This document shows positions 35,086 through 45,837 of a stretch of 64,000 nucleotides of DNA, piece by piece. Every line of letters starts with the position of its first letter. Within the stretch, counting starts at the first letter, position 1. Source of the DNA: AP-15 sp963818695 (GTDB lineage Bacteria > Pseudomonadota > Alphaproteobacteria > ATCC43930 > CGMCC-115725); contig CAWFTG010000009.1 of NCBI GenBank assembly GCA_963818695.1, positions 1 to 64,000 on the forward strand, read 5' to 3'. The position numbers and the translations under genes are program-made. The notes under the pieces were generated by a model that searched no databases, was not told the DNA's origin, and saw only the letters and a program-made list of their open reading frames with translations.

Positions 35086-36428
35086 ATGCGCCTCATCATG
35101 GGAGGCATTAACGGCCACTACCTGCGCAACATTACCGAAAATTGCGCACGGGAGACCGACGAGGTTCTGGCGGCCGTGGCGTATGCGGCAGACTGCTCTC
35201 TCGAGTGGTGCTGGGATAACAAGATTCCGCTGAGGTTTTACGGTCGGCTTGACGATAGCGTTGCTGTCGCAACGCCAATCCTTACCGACTTCCTGCGGAA
35301 GAAATCGGCCAATTTCGTCTGCCGGCTTGTCCAGCACCACCACGCGAAGGTCATCTGGTGGCGTGGCGTGGGCATGTATATCGGCTCGGCCAACCTGACC
35401 GGCAGTGCATGGTACAAAAACGTCGAGGCCGGGTGCTTCTTCCCGGAAGACGAGGTCAACGATGAGATGGCGGGGGATATCCTTGAGCTGTTCAAGGTCC
35501 TTGAGGAGCACTCGACGCCACTGACCGAAGAGCTCGTGCAGGAGATGATGCTGCGAGAGAGGTCTGTTGCGGCGGCGATGCCCGATCCGAAGGGATTCTG
35601 GGGCAGCCCGAGTTTCACGAAATGGCCGGGCATAGGTCCAGACAGGACCGGCAAGCTCAAGCAGCAAGAAGCGCGCGGATTTCCTCAAGGAGTGGCATGC
35701 CACGTTGCAGGATCTGCGTGACATCGGCAACGCAGTAAGCCAGCCGGCAAATCGCCGCCCCAGCTGGATCAGCGGAGGGGCACCCGCGGGCGCGCAGGCG
35801 GACCAGTTCCTGCATGCGCACTACTACCAGCGGACGTTCGACGGCAGGAAAGCCAACTACGCGGCGTTCTTCGAGCCAAACAAGGGACGCAGAGCGGACG
35901 CTCTGGCGGAGGCTATGGCTTGGTGGCAAAATTTGCCCGCGGCGCCTTCATCCGAAAGCGAGATGCTGAATGTGACGGCCCCATTTCTACAAGCGGCGCT
36001 GTCCGAAGAGCGTATGCGCTCGATGGATTACCAACGCTTCCAGGAAATTTGCATGGGGGTACACGCGATAAAGGATTACGCGCGGCGCGTTCCCAACAAG
36101 GCAGTGAGTCTTCCCGACAACGGGAACCGATACACCATCCCAGAGAAGGTTGCTGCGCTCTCAAAGCGGATCTGGGAGGATCGGTCTTCTGACGGCGCGC
36201 GTCAAAGAGCTGATCGGCCATGCGCTGTATGATGATGCGAGCGAACAGTTGCCGGAACGCCTGTGGCAGGGGGTGGCCGATCCGAAGTGGAAAATCGACG
36301 GCCTCGGCATCAGCGCGCTTGGCGAGCTGGTGGGCTGGGCGTTGCCGGGTCGGTTTCCGCCGCGCAACGGACGCACGTCGAAGGCGCTAAAGTCCCTCGG
36401 CTATGATGTCACCATCCACGTCGAGTAA
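35086..36428 (+). pseudogene. Phospholipase D-like domain protein with two +1 frameshifts
   Basis: The start at 35086 (MRLIMGGINGHYLRNITENC) follows GGGAA. The first frame has the HKD-like step VQHHHAKVIWWRGVGMYIGS then ANLTGSAWYKNVEAG, a PLD nuclease motif. Near 35668 one extra base (GCGCGCGGATTTCC) shifts DFLKEWHATLQDLRDIGNAV into the frame that runs to 36232. Near 36186 a second extra base (GGTCTTCTGACGG) shifts LTARVKELIGHALYDDASEQ into the third frame ending VTIHVE at 36428. Removing both gives 447 codons. Similar PLD proteins occur with defence and ICE cargo. Confidence 0.75.
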
Positions 36429-36502
36429 AGGCCAGCTGCTACAACACGTAGACTGTGTCCCTCAATATGAGGTGGTTTATTCCGTATCATTGTCTATCTA
36501 TT

Positions 36503-37486
36503 TCAGTAATTCACCTTGAATGTCGGACTATCCTCGGGCCGCGTCTTGCGGTGATCGTAGATGCGGGTGGTCGCGATGTTGGCGTGGCCGAGCCATTCCT
36601 GGACCTTGGCGATGTCGGCCTGGTGGTCGAGCGCATTGGTGGCGGCCGTCGCGCGGAGCGCATGGGCGCCAATCTCGAAGCCGAGGTCGGCTGAGTAGCG
36701 GCGCACGATTTTGTAGACGGCATCGGGCGAGAGCGCCTTCTCGAGGCGGCCGGTGCGGTTGTTCTTGCGCGGACGGAACAAGGCGCCGTTCTCATCCTCG
36801 CCGTGCCCGGCGGCCTCGAGGTAATCGTGGATAAGCTCGTTGGTGCCCGGGTGCAGCGGCAGATACCGCGTCTTCTCGCCCTTGCCGGCAACCTTGAGAT
36901 GCGGGACACCGCGCCGCGCGTGCTTGAAGTCCTTGACCTTGAGTTTGCACAGCTCCTCGCGCCTCAGCGCGTGATAGAGCAGGGTCGACAGGATGGCGCG
37001 GTCGCGCTTCTCCTTGATGGTTTCTTCGCCAACCGCTGTGTCCTTGCCCGGCGCCACGAGCAGGTCACGGGCCTGGTGGTCGCCGAGCGCCGGCGTCTTG
37101 CCTTCGCCGCTCTCGGCCCTGGGCCGCTTCACGCCTTTGACCGGGTTATGGGTGACAGCGTTCTTCTCGCAGAGATACTCGAACAGCGACGACAGCGCAG
37201 CGTGACGATGCCGGATCGTGGCGCCGCCGAGCTCGCGCCGCGCCAGGTCGTCGCGCCAGGCGATGACATGCGCCCGGGTGACGGTGCGGAATTCGTCCGG
37301 GCGGACAATGCCGGTGAACTGCATGAAGTCGCGGATGGCGTGCTCGTAGGCGCGCCGGGTGCTGCGGTTGCGAAGATTGGCGAACCACTCGATCTCGGGT
37401 GGGACGTCCGCGAGGCGGTGAAACTCCTCGGAAGTCAGGAGGCGATCGCCGGGGGTGATTTTGGTCGGCAGCTGGGTGTCGGTCAT
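36503..37486 (-). CDS. Tyrosine recombinase (integrase)
   Basis: A 327-residue protein. The N-terminal SAM-like core-binding domain (NLRNRSTRRAYEHAIRDFMQ) is followed by the catalytic domain with LLYHALRREELCKLKVKDFK (Arg, near 174), HALRATAATNALDHQADIAK (HxxR, near 272), VQEWLGHANIATTRIYDHRK (His and Tyr, near 300-310). All RHRHY-type residues are present. It is adjacent to tRNA-fMet and reads away from it, the usual layout of an integrase at an element boundary. Confidence 0.9.
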   Translation of the reverse strand: MTDTQLPTKITPGDRLLTSEEFHRLADVPPEIEWFANLRNRSTRRAYEHAIRDFMQFTGIVRPDEFRTVTRAHVIAWRDDLARRELGGATIRHRHAALSSLFEYLCEKNAVTHNPVKGVKRPRAESGEGKTPALGDHQARDLLVAPGKDTAVGEETIKEKRDRAILSTLLYHALRREELCKLKVKDFKHARRGVPHLKVAGKGEKTRYLPLHPGTNELIHDYLEAAGHGEDENGALFRPRKNNRTGRLEKALSPDAVYKIVRRYSADLGFEIGAHALRATAATNALDHQADIAKVQEWLGHANIATTRIYDHRKTRPEDSPTFKVNY

Positions 37487-37721
37487 GGCGGGATTTTAAT
37501 ATTGATAAAATCTGTTATCACGCGAGGCGGGGGTGGAGCTTATTCCTGAATGCAAGGTCGTTGCCGCGGGCCGCGCCTGGCATATCCGCATTACGCTCCT
37601 GGGTACTGCTGCGGCGTATAGCCGCAGGTTCGAGCGTCAATTTTATCCCCCAGCCTACTGCCTAGCGCTTCCACGTCGCTTCCACCGCGGTGGCGAGACA
37701 ATACGATCCGAATAGCAAAAC
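37487..37721. other. Intergenic region between integrase and rRNA operon terminator
   Basis: 235 bp. Just upstream of the integrase start is an AT-rich patch (ATTGATAAAATCTG region, 37502-37517) that could hold its promoter. An attachment site is expected in this area or in the tRNA, but the second copy needed to define it is outside the window. Confidence 0.35.
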
Positions 37722-37752
37722 GCCCCTGATCTCTACATAAAATCAGGGGCTT
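37722..37752 (-). terminator. Rho-independent terminator of the rRNA/tRNA operon
   Basis: GCCCCTGAT and ATCAGGGGC form a 9-bp stem around an 11-nt loop, followed on the minus strand by GTTTTG. It begins a few bases after the tRNA-fMet 3' end. Confidence 0.75.
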
Positions 37753-37757
37753 GATGA

Positions 37758-37834
<77 letters not shown>

Positions 37835-37898
37835 TCAGTCGGGTCACATCGATCCGTGACGGATCGGGAAGGGGAATCCGGGAGAGTTGGGGATGCGG

Positions 37899-38013
37899 GC
37901 CTGGCGGCGACCTACTCTTCCGCACCTTGAGGTGCAGTACCATCGGCGCTGAGGGTTTTCACGGCCGAGTTCGGGATGGGATCGGGTGTTTGGCCCCTCG
38001 CTATGGCCACCAG
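37899..38013 (-). rRNA. rrf: 5S rRNA
   Basis: Minus-strand sequence starting CCTGGTGGCCATAGCGAGGG with CCCGATCCCATCCCGAACTC downstream, typical of 5S rRNA. It lies between 23S and tRNA-fMet. A copy of the hairpin repeat abuts its 5' end. Confidence 0.95.
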
Positions 38014-38036
38014 GCCTGTCCTCGCGAAAGCGGGGG
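38014..38036. repeat. Hairpin repeat in the 23S-5S spacer
   Basis: GCCTGTCCTCGCGAAAGCGG plus GGG, the same family as the elements at 41599 and 52092. It lies immediately upstream of 5S in the precursor. Confidence 0.6.
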
Positions 38037-38483
38037 CCGGCAAGCCTTTCCCCGCGGAACCTGCCCCTGGCTGGGAACAGGGGGCGGGGAATTGTCATGT
38101 GACGGAGGAAAGTGTCTGAGTGGGGCCGCGTGCTGGGTCTTGCCGCTGCACGCGGGCGGTGTTGTGTTGGGGTTCAAGCGCCGGTCGAGCGATTAGTACC
38201 GGTCAGCTGCGCGGGTTGCCCCGCTTCCACCTCCGGCCTATCGACGTGGTGGTCTTCCACGGCTCTCGGCGAGACCTGGTTTTGAGGAGGGTTTCCCGCT
38301 TAGATGCGTTCAGCGGTTATCCCGTCCGCACTTAGCTACCCGGCGGTGCGGCTGGCGCCACAACCGGTACACCAGAGGTGCGTCCCTCCCGGTCCTCTCG
38401 TACTGGGGAGAGCGCCTCGCAAGTCTCGAACACCCGCGGCAGATAGGGACCGAACTGTCTCACGACGTTCTAAACCCAGCTCA

Positions 38484-38527
<44 letters not shown>

Positions 38528-38528
38528 C

Positions 38529-38568
<40 letters not shown>

Positions 38569-38600
38569 GACGCCGTCGATATGGACTCTTGGGCGTCATT

Positions 38601-38653
<53 letters not shown>

Positions 38654-38793
38654 GGGACCACCGGATCACTATGGCCGACTTTCGTCTCTGCTCGAGCTGT
38701 CGCTCTCGCAGTCAGGCGGGCTTGTGCCATTGCACTCCGCAGCTGATTTCCGACCAGCCTGAGCCCACCATCGCGCGCCTCCGTTACTCTTTG

Positions 38794-38824
<31 letters not shown>

Positions 38825-39080
38825 ATGCAGGGTCCCGGGCCCGGTTTCACGGGCCGCGGTTAGATGCCAGAGAAGATAAGGGCGGTATTTCAAGGGTGCC
38901 TCCACCCCAACTGGCGCCAGGGCTTCTATGGCTCCCGCCTATCCTACACATACCTTCCCTAACACCACTGCAAAGCTGTAGTAAAGGTGCACGGGGTCTT
39001 TCCGTCTGACCGCGGGAACTCCGCATCTTCACGGAGAATTCAATTTCGCTGAGCCGGTGTTGGAGACAGCGGGGAAGTCG

Positions 39081-39171
<91 letters not shown>

Positions 39172-39751
39172 AATTCAGAGCTTGCACCCCTCCTCTTAAC
39201 CTTCCGGCACCGGGCAGGCGTCAGACCCTATACGTCGTCTGGATGACTTCGCAGAGCCCTGTGTTTTTAGTAAACAGTCGCCACCCCCTGGTCTGTGCCC
39301 CCCATCCCTGCTTGCGCAAGGACGGGGCCCCCTTCTCCCGAAGTTACGGGGGCAATTTGCCGAGTTCCTTCAACACCGTTCTCTCAAGCGCCTAGGTATG
39401 CTCTACCAGTCCACCTGTGTCGGTTTGGGGTACGGTCTTTAATGCCGGTGCTGTTTCCCGGAAGTCCCAGGCCGCCTTGTCAATCCACTAAGACAAGACG
39501 ACTTTCGGCCTTCGTCACACTCCGGCAGGCGGAGGAATATTAACCCCCTTCCCATCGGCTACGGCTCTCGCCCTCGCCTTAGGGGCCCGGCTAACCCTGC
39601 GCGGATTAACCTTGCGCAGGAACCCTTGGACTTTCGGCGACAGCGTTTCTCACGCTGTTTATCGCTACTCATGTCAGCATTCGCGCTTCCGATACCTCCA
39701 CCCCCGCCTCGCGCGGGAGCTTCGCCGGCCTACGGAACGCTCCGCTACCGC

Positions 39752-40205
39752 GTTCAGAAGACAGAAATCAGAAATCAGTGATCAGAACTGCCGCGACGCA
39801 GGCCCCAGAGCATCCGGGCGATCTCCCGGTACTCGCCCTGCCAGCGCTCGGCGACATCGCTTCCGATATAGCCGAGATCGCGGCAGTACATGGTCCACAC
39901 CTGCATCTCGTCGGCCGCGCCGATCGCCATCATCAAGAACCGGCCAAACTCGGGTCGCGACAAGCCGTTGGCGACCAAAACCCTCGGCCAGATTGGCGCA
40001 GATCGATTTGGAGGCCCGCCGCACCTGGTCGGCCAGTGCAAACTGCTCGATCCGCGGGAATTCGAGGCTCGCTCGATGCACCTCCAGCGACAACCGATAG
40101 GCCCGCCGGAACACCTCGAGCCGGAAACCTCGAGACCCTCGGCCCACTCGACCCACTTTCGTCCTTGTTTCTGCTGTTCTGATTTCTGATTTCTGTCTTC
40201 TGAAC
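39752..40205 (-). repeat. 23S intervening sequence (helix 45 region) with 27-bp terminal inverted repeats
   Basis: The arms (39752-39778 and 40179-40205) are exact inverted repeats starting GTTCAGAAGACAGAAATCAG. They would pair into a long helix that RNase III could excise. Flanking sequence is normal 23S: CGGAACGCTCCGCTACC on one side, CCGCAGCTTCGGTG on the other. The loop carries the four-helix-bundle ORF. Confidence 0.85.
39775..40147 (-). pseudogene. 23S rRNA intervening-sequence four-helix-bundle protein, frameshifted
   Basis: From a likely GTG at 40147: GRGSRGFRLEVFRRAYRLSL, EVHRASLEFPRIEQFALADQ, VRRASKSICANLAEGFGRQ. One frame over follows LSRPEFGRFLMMAIGAADEM, then QVWTMYCRDLGYIGSDVAER. 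The 373-nt span minus one base gives 124 codons, normal for the S23/IVP family. The extra base is near 39975. The protein's function is unknown; it is typically encoded inside 23S intervening sequences. Confidence 0.8.
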
Positions 40206-40267
40206 ACCCGCAGCTTCGGTGCGTGGCTTGAGCCCCGTTACATTTTCGGCGCGGGACAGCTAACTTA

Positions 40268-40325
<58 letters not shown>

Positions 40326-40857
40326 TTGTCTTGGCCGTCCTACATCCTTTCCCACTTAGCCACGACTGGGGGACCTTAGCTGGCGGTCTGGGCTGTTTCC
40401 CTCTCGACGACGGACCTTAGCACCCGCCGTCTGGCTGCCGACCTGATACTCGCCGGTATTCGGAGTTTGGTTAGGTTTGGTAAGGCTCGCGCCCCCCTAG
40501 CCCATCCAGTGCTCTACCCCCGGCGGTAATAGCCGACGCTCTACCTCAATAGATTTCGCGGAGAACCAGCTATTTCCGGGTTTGATTGGCCTTTCACCCC
40601 TAGCCACAAGTCATCCCCTACTTTTGCAACAGTAGTGGGTTCGGTCCTCCAGTGCGTGTTACCGCACCTTCAACCTGCCCATGGCTAGATCACCCGGTTT
40701 CGGGTCTGATCCCGGTAACTTTATCCCGGACCCGGCTTTCGCTGGGATCCGGGATCGCGCCCCATTCGGACTCGCTTTCGCTGCGCCTACGCCTAGCGGC
40801 TTAAGCTTGCTACCAAGACCAACTCGCTGACCCATTATACAAAAGGTACGCAGTCAG

Positions 40858-40935
40858 GCCAGAGATCAGAGATCAGATATCAGAGATCAGACCTAAATCC
40901 GATCTCCGACCTCTGATCTCTGACCTCCGAACCCT
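40858..40935 (-). repeat. Second 23S intervening sequence (helix 25 region)
   Basis: AGAGATCAGAGATCAGATAT and CTCTGATCTCTGACCTCCG arms form an imperfect stem replacing the short helix between GGTACGCAGTCA and CTGCTTGTAGGCA. There is no ORF. The word AGAGATCAG recurs in the tRNA spacers. Confidence 0.7.
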
Positions 40936-41507
40936 CCTACTGCTTGTAGGCATCCGGTTTCAGGAACTATTTCACTCCCCTCGTCGGGGTGCTTTTCACC
41001 TTTCCCTCACGGTACTGGTGCACTATCGGTCACTGAGGAGTATTTAGGCTTGGAGGGTGGTCCCCCCATCTTCAGACAGGATTGCACGTGTCCCGCCCTA
41101 CTCGAGGACACGAGTTCCGGTTTCCCGTACGGGGCTGTCACCCGCTGCGGCCCGCCTTTCCAGGCGCTTCCGGTACCAAAAACCCATGCCACTGGCCTGT
41201 TCCGCGTTCGCTCGCCACTACTGGCGGAATCTCCCGGTGGTGGCTCTCGCCACCACCGAGGGCGTTGCAAGCAACGCCCGTGTTGATGTCTGTTCCTCCG
41301 GCTACTGAGATGTTTCAGTTCGCCGGGTTTGCCTCCTCATCCTATGAATTCAGACAAGGATACCCGTTACCGGGTGGGTTGCCCCATTCGGAGATCCCGG
41401 GATCACCGATCGCTCGCATCTCCCCCGGGCTTTTCGCAGCGTGCCACGTCCTTCATCGCCTCTCAGTGCCAAGGCATCCACCAGATGCCCTTCTCTTTGC
41501 GCTTGAT

Positions 41508-41849
41508 CCCCGGCGTTTCCGCTGCGGCGGAAGCAAGCTTCCGCCGGGAAACGCCGCACAAAACCGCCGCGCACAGGGGCAAAACCCTGCTCCCCGCAAA
41601 CCTGTCCCCGCGAAAGCGGGGAGCGGGTGCAGCCCCCGCCCCTGTTCCTGCCAGGGGCAGGCTCAGCGGGGGCCCATAACATACGACGGCCTCACATGAA
41701 GACACTTCTTCGGATAGGCCCACAGCTTGCGCTGCGCCGAGCCTATCCGCCTCGGTCACATGACAAACTCTCTCTTCACCCTTCAATCAACACCCCCGCC
41801 CGGGTTGCCCCGCACGGGTGTCCGCAAACTTCTCCAAACGCCGGCGGTC
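41508..41849. other. tRNA-Ala to 23S spacer
   Basis: Non-coding. It contains a long hairpin GGCGTTTCC...GGAAACGCC near 41512-41557 and a copy of the 23-nt hairpin repeat (41599-41621). The AACCTGTCCCCGCGAAAGC element matches those in the Toprim and transposase genes. Confidence 0.55.
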
Positions 41850-41854
41850 GGAGG

Positions 41855-41908
41855 TGCCGAAAATGGTGGAGGTGCCAAAATGGTGGAGGTGCCAAAATGG
41901 TGGAGGTG
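41855..41908 (-). repeat. Tandem copies of the tRNA-Ala 3' acceptor end
   Basis: In transcript sense the tRNA ends CACCTCCACCA. The sequence CACCTCCACCATTTTGG then repeats with 17-18-bp period, giving two further full copies and a partial one. Each copy reproduces the acceptor strand plus CCA. Confidence 0.8.
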
Positions 41909-41973
41909 AACGGGTTCGAACCGATGACCTCCTGCTTGCAAAGCAGGCGCTCTCCCAGCTGAGCTACACCCCC
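41898..41973 (-). tRNA. tRNA-Ala (TGC)
   Basis: 76 nt with encoded CCA. It starts GGGGGTGTAGCTCAGCTGGG, anticodon loop CTTTGCAAG with TGC, T-arm GGTTCGAACCC. Acceptor GGGGGTG pairs with CACCTCC. This is the standard ITS position next to tRNA-Ile. Confidence 0.97.
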
Positions 41974-41977
41974 CGCG

Positions 41978-42048
41978 CCAGAGGTCAGAGATCAGATTAC
42001 AGAGATCAGCTTCTTCTGATCTCTGACCTGTGTCATCTGGTCTCTGGA
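41978..42048. repeat. AGATCAG palindrome between tRNA-Ile and tRNA-Ala
   Basis: AGAGGTCAGAGATCAG and CTGATCTCTGACCT pair around a short AT-rich centre, followed by TCATCTGGTCTCTGG. Same word family as the 23S helix 25 insert and the 16S-tRNA spacer. Confidence 0.65.
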
Positions 42049-42125
42049 TGGTGGGCCAGGGAGGATTTGAACCTCCGACCTCACGCTTATCAAGCGCGCG
42101 CTCTAACCAGCTGAGCTACTAGCCC
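42049..42125 (-). tRNA. tRNA-Ile (GAT)
   Basis: 77 nt with encoded CCA. It starts GGGCTAGTAGCTCAGCTGGT, anticodon loop CTTGATAAG with GAT, T-arm GGTTCAAATCC. Lies between 16S and tRNA-Ala as usual in Alphaproteobacteria. Confidence 0.97.
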
Positions 42126-42194
42126 CCGAGCTCCAAGCTCAAAAGGCGCGCCAGCGACGCTCGGGAGAAGGGATGCGCAGACGGCGGCCATTTG

Positions 42195-42320
42195 CCAGGG
42201 GTCGGAGATCAGACCACAGAGATCAGATCTGCCGCCTCCGGCCTTGTGGAAACCCGGAGGAGCGATCACGCCAGACACCATCTCTGATCTCTGACCTCTG
42301 ATCTCTGACCTCTGGAAATC
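42195..42320. repeat. AGATCAG palindromes in the 16S to tRNA-Ile spacer
   Basis: GGAGATCAGACCACAGAGATCAG on one side and CTCTGATCTCTGACCTCTG plus a second CTCTGACCTCTGG on the other can pair into a long stem immediately downstream of 16S. This is where precursor-processing stems are expected. Confidence 0.6.
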
Positions 42321-42321
42321 C

Positions 42322-43845
<1,524 letters not shown>

Positions 43846-44029
43846 ATCCCGGATCTACTCTTCTACTCAAAGGTAGACCCAATCAAGGGCCTCCAAACGT
43901 TCGCATCGATGCACGAACATCGCTCGGCCCTGCGGCCGCCGTCCGCGCATCCCTTCCCTCTTCTCTACAATCTCAATCAACAATCCCCGCCCGGCTCCCC
44001 AAGCGCGGGGCTCCCCAAGCGGGGCCGCG

Positions 44030-44058
44030 CTTATAAGCCCCAGCGCCACCCGCGTCAA
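44030..44058 (-). promoter_or_regulatory. rRNA operon promoter
   Basis: On the minus strand TTGACG (44053-44058) and TATAAG (44030-44035) are separated by exactly 17 nt. It lies about 185 bp before 16S. A duplicated GGGGAGCC/GCTTGGGGAGCC motif follows in the leader. Confidence 0.8.
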
Positions 44059-44110
44059 CACTCAATCGACCATGCCGACACAAGAAATTAACCCTGACGC
44101 TTTAACAGTC

Positions 44111-45058
44111 TCAAACTGCCTCGGCGCCATAGTAGAGCATCACGGTGTGCTTGGCTTCGGCAAAGAACAGCCAGCGCTCGGCGACGAGCCCCAAGGCCGC
44201 GACGACGAAGGCGAAACCCGTCGCGACCACCCCGATGACGCCGCCGACCAACAACGCGAGCAAGGTTAGGAGCGCTGGTAATGCGAAACCGGCGAGCCGC
44301 ACGATGCCGCGTAGCCGGGTGCGGTGTTTGCGCGCGATCGCAAAACCCATCTCCTTCAGCAAATAATTCTCCTCGGTGTGCGGCGGCTCGAGCATGCGGA
44401 CCTTGCCGCGGCTTCCGAGCAAGGTTGCACTGGCCACCGTGCTGGGCGCCGCGGTCGCATCGATAGAGCGCCAATACACTTCTTTCAGCCACCATGCGAC
44501 GACCACCAGGACCACCGCCGCGATTGCTACACCCGGCGCTCGCGGCTGCCATAGCCGGACGAGAAAATTCAGAACAAGGAAGGCGCTCATCAAACCGAGG
44601 ACCAAATAGTTCGGCACCACCCATGGGTTGTGCCACTGATAGATCGGCTTCAGCGAGGCATAGATCATGCCGGTGCAATAGATCGTCGTCGCCGCGAGGG
44701 CGGCGGCTAGGATTCCGCAAAGACCAACCAACCCCGATGTGATGCCGAAGAACACCCAGCCGATGCCGAATACCGCGGCCGGCAGGAAGGTCAGGACCGA
44801 AAAGACCCCCTCGCGAGACAGCCAAGAGGACCGCCATTGCGAGAAGGCGCGCCAGGCCCGCTCGGGCCGGCCGAGGTGGAGTACCGAAGAGGCCAGCCCG
44901 CCGGCGGCCAGCACGACGGCGACCGCGAGCGCGGCAAAGCCGAAGCCCGCGCTGAGCGGCAAGAGCCCGAGCGGTACAAGGAGCCCGAGCGCCAGCAACA
45001 AGGCAAAACCCGCACCCGAAGCCGTAGTGAAGAAAACGATCGACAGCGCGGGATGCAT
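44111..45058 (-). CDS. soeC: DmsC/NrfD-type membrane anchor, SoeC-like
   Basis: A 315-residue protein from ATG 45058 (MHPALSIVFFTTASGAGFAL), the start typical of SoeC/DmsC anchors. There are eight or nine hydrophobic helices, with HLGRPERAWRAFSQWRSSWL and SREGVFSVLTFLPAAVFGIG in the family-specific place. It would anchor the molybdoenzyme at the cytoplasmic membrane and pass electrons to quinone. Last gene of a three-gene operon; the longer upstream frame is rejected because it enters the Fe-S subunit gene. Confidence 0.8.
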   Translation of the reverse strand: MHPALSIVFFTTASGAGFALLLALGLLVPLGLLPLSAGFGFAALAVAVVLAAGGLASSVLHLGRPERAWRAFSQWRSSWLSREGVFSVLTFLPAAVFGIGWVFFGITSGLVGLCGILAAALAATTIYCTGMIYASLKPIYQWHNPWVVPNYLVLGLMSAFLVLNFLVRLWQPRAPGVAIAAVVLVVVAWWLKEVYWRSIDATAAPSTVASATLLGSRGKVRMLEPPHTEENYLLKEMGFAIARKHRTRLRGIVRLAGFALPALLTLLALLVGGVIGVVATGFAFVVAALGLVAERWLFFAEAKHTVMLYYGAEAV

Positions 45059-45083
45059 GGCGGTCGCGGAAAAGCCGCCGCGG

Positions 45084-45837
45084 TCAGCGGGACAGGAGCC
45101 GGTCAACCCACCGCAGCACGCGATCACCGGCGGCGGGCGGATCGACCTGCGGCAGAGCCGCGCCGGCAGCCGGCCGGTCCGGCATCATGCGGGCCGCTCT
45201 CGGCGGCAGATATTTGTTGACCGGCTTGTAGCCGAGTTCGGGCATCAGATCGCCGCCGGATCGGCGCGCAACCATCTCGGAAACCTCCGAGTGGGGGTCG
45301 CCCAAATCGCCGAAATGGCGGGCAGTCACCGGACACACCATGACGCAGGCCGGCTGGCGGTCCTCGGGCGCGAGGTTTTCGTTGTAGATCCGGTCGATGC
45401 ACAAGGTGCACTTCTTCATAACGCCTTCGTCGCTGTCGAACTCGCGGGCGCCATAGGGACATGCCCAAGAGCAGAGCTTGCAACCAATGCAGATCGAACT
45501 CGTTCACTAGCACGATGCCATCCTCGGCACGCTTATAGGACGCCCCGGTCGGGCAAACGGTGACGCAGGCCGGTTCCTCGCAATGCAGACACGATTTCGG
45601 GAAATGGATGGTCCGTGCGCCCTCTCCCTCGCCTTCCTCAAAGGAGTGGATGCGATTGAACCAGACGCCCCAGGCCCCGTCACCATAGGCGTTGAAATCC
45701 GGCAGCGGCCCCATGTGACCGCTGGCATTCCATTCCTTGCAAGCCGTTGCGCAGGCGTGACAGCCGACGCAGATATCGAGGTCGATGACGAGCCCGAGCT
45801 TCTTCTGGCCCGGGCGCTGTTCGGGCAGTGAAGTCAT
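45084..45837 (-). pseudogene. soeB: 4Fe-4S ferredoxin-type subunit, SoeB-like, with one +1 frameshift
   Basis: From ATG 45837: MTSLPEQRPGQKKLGLVIDL, DICVGCHACATACKEWN, HFPKSCLHCEEPACVTVCPT, then near 45510 the frame breaks. In the next frame ICIGCKLCSWACPYGAREFD, MKKCTLCIDRIYNENLAPED and PACVMVCPVTARHFGDLGDP continue. Together they hold the four Cys clusters of a DmsB/SoeB electron-transfer subunit. The 754-nt span minus one base is 251 codons, the normal size. The start overlaps the soeA stop (ATGA). An essential electron-transfer link would be lost if the frameshift is real. Confidence 0.8.

Noticed and set aside
40732..40754. GGATCCCAGCGAAAGCCGGG-type palindrome in 23S as another 23-nt element copy
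   Set aside because: The core is similar but the ends differ from the CCTG-starting family; it may only be an expanded rRNA helix.
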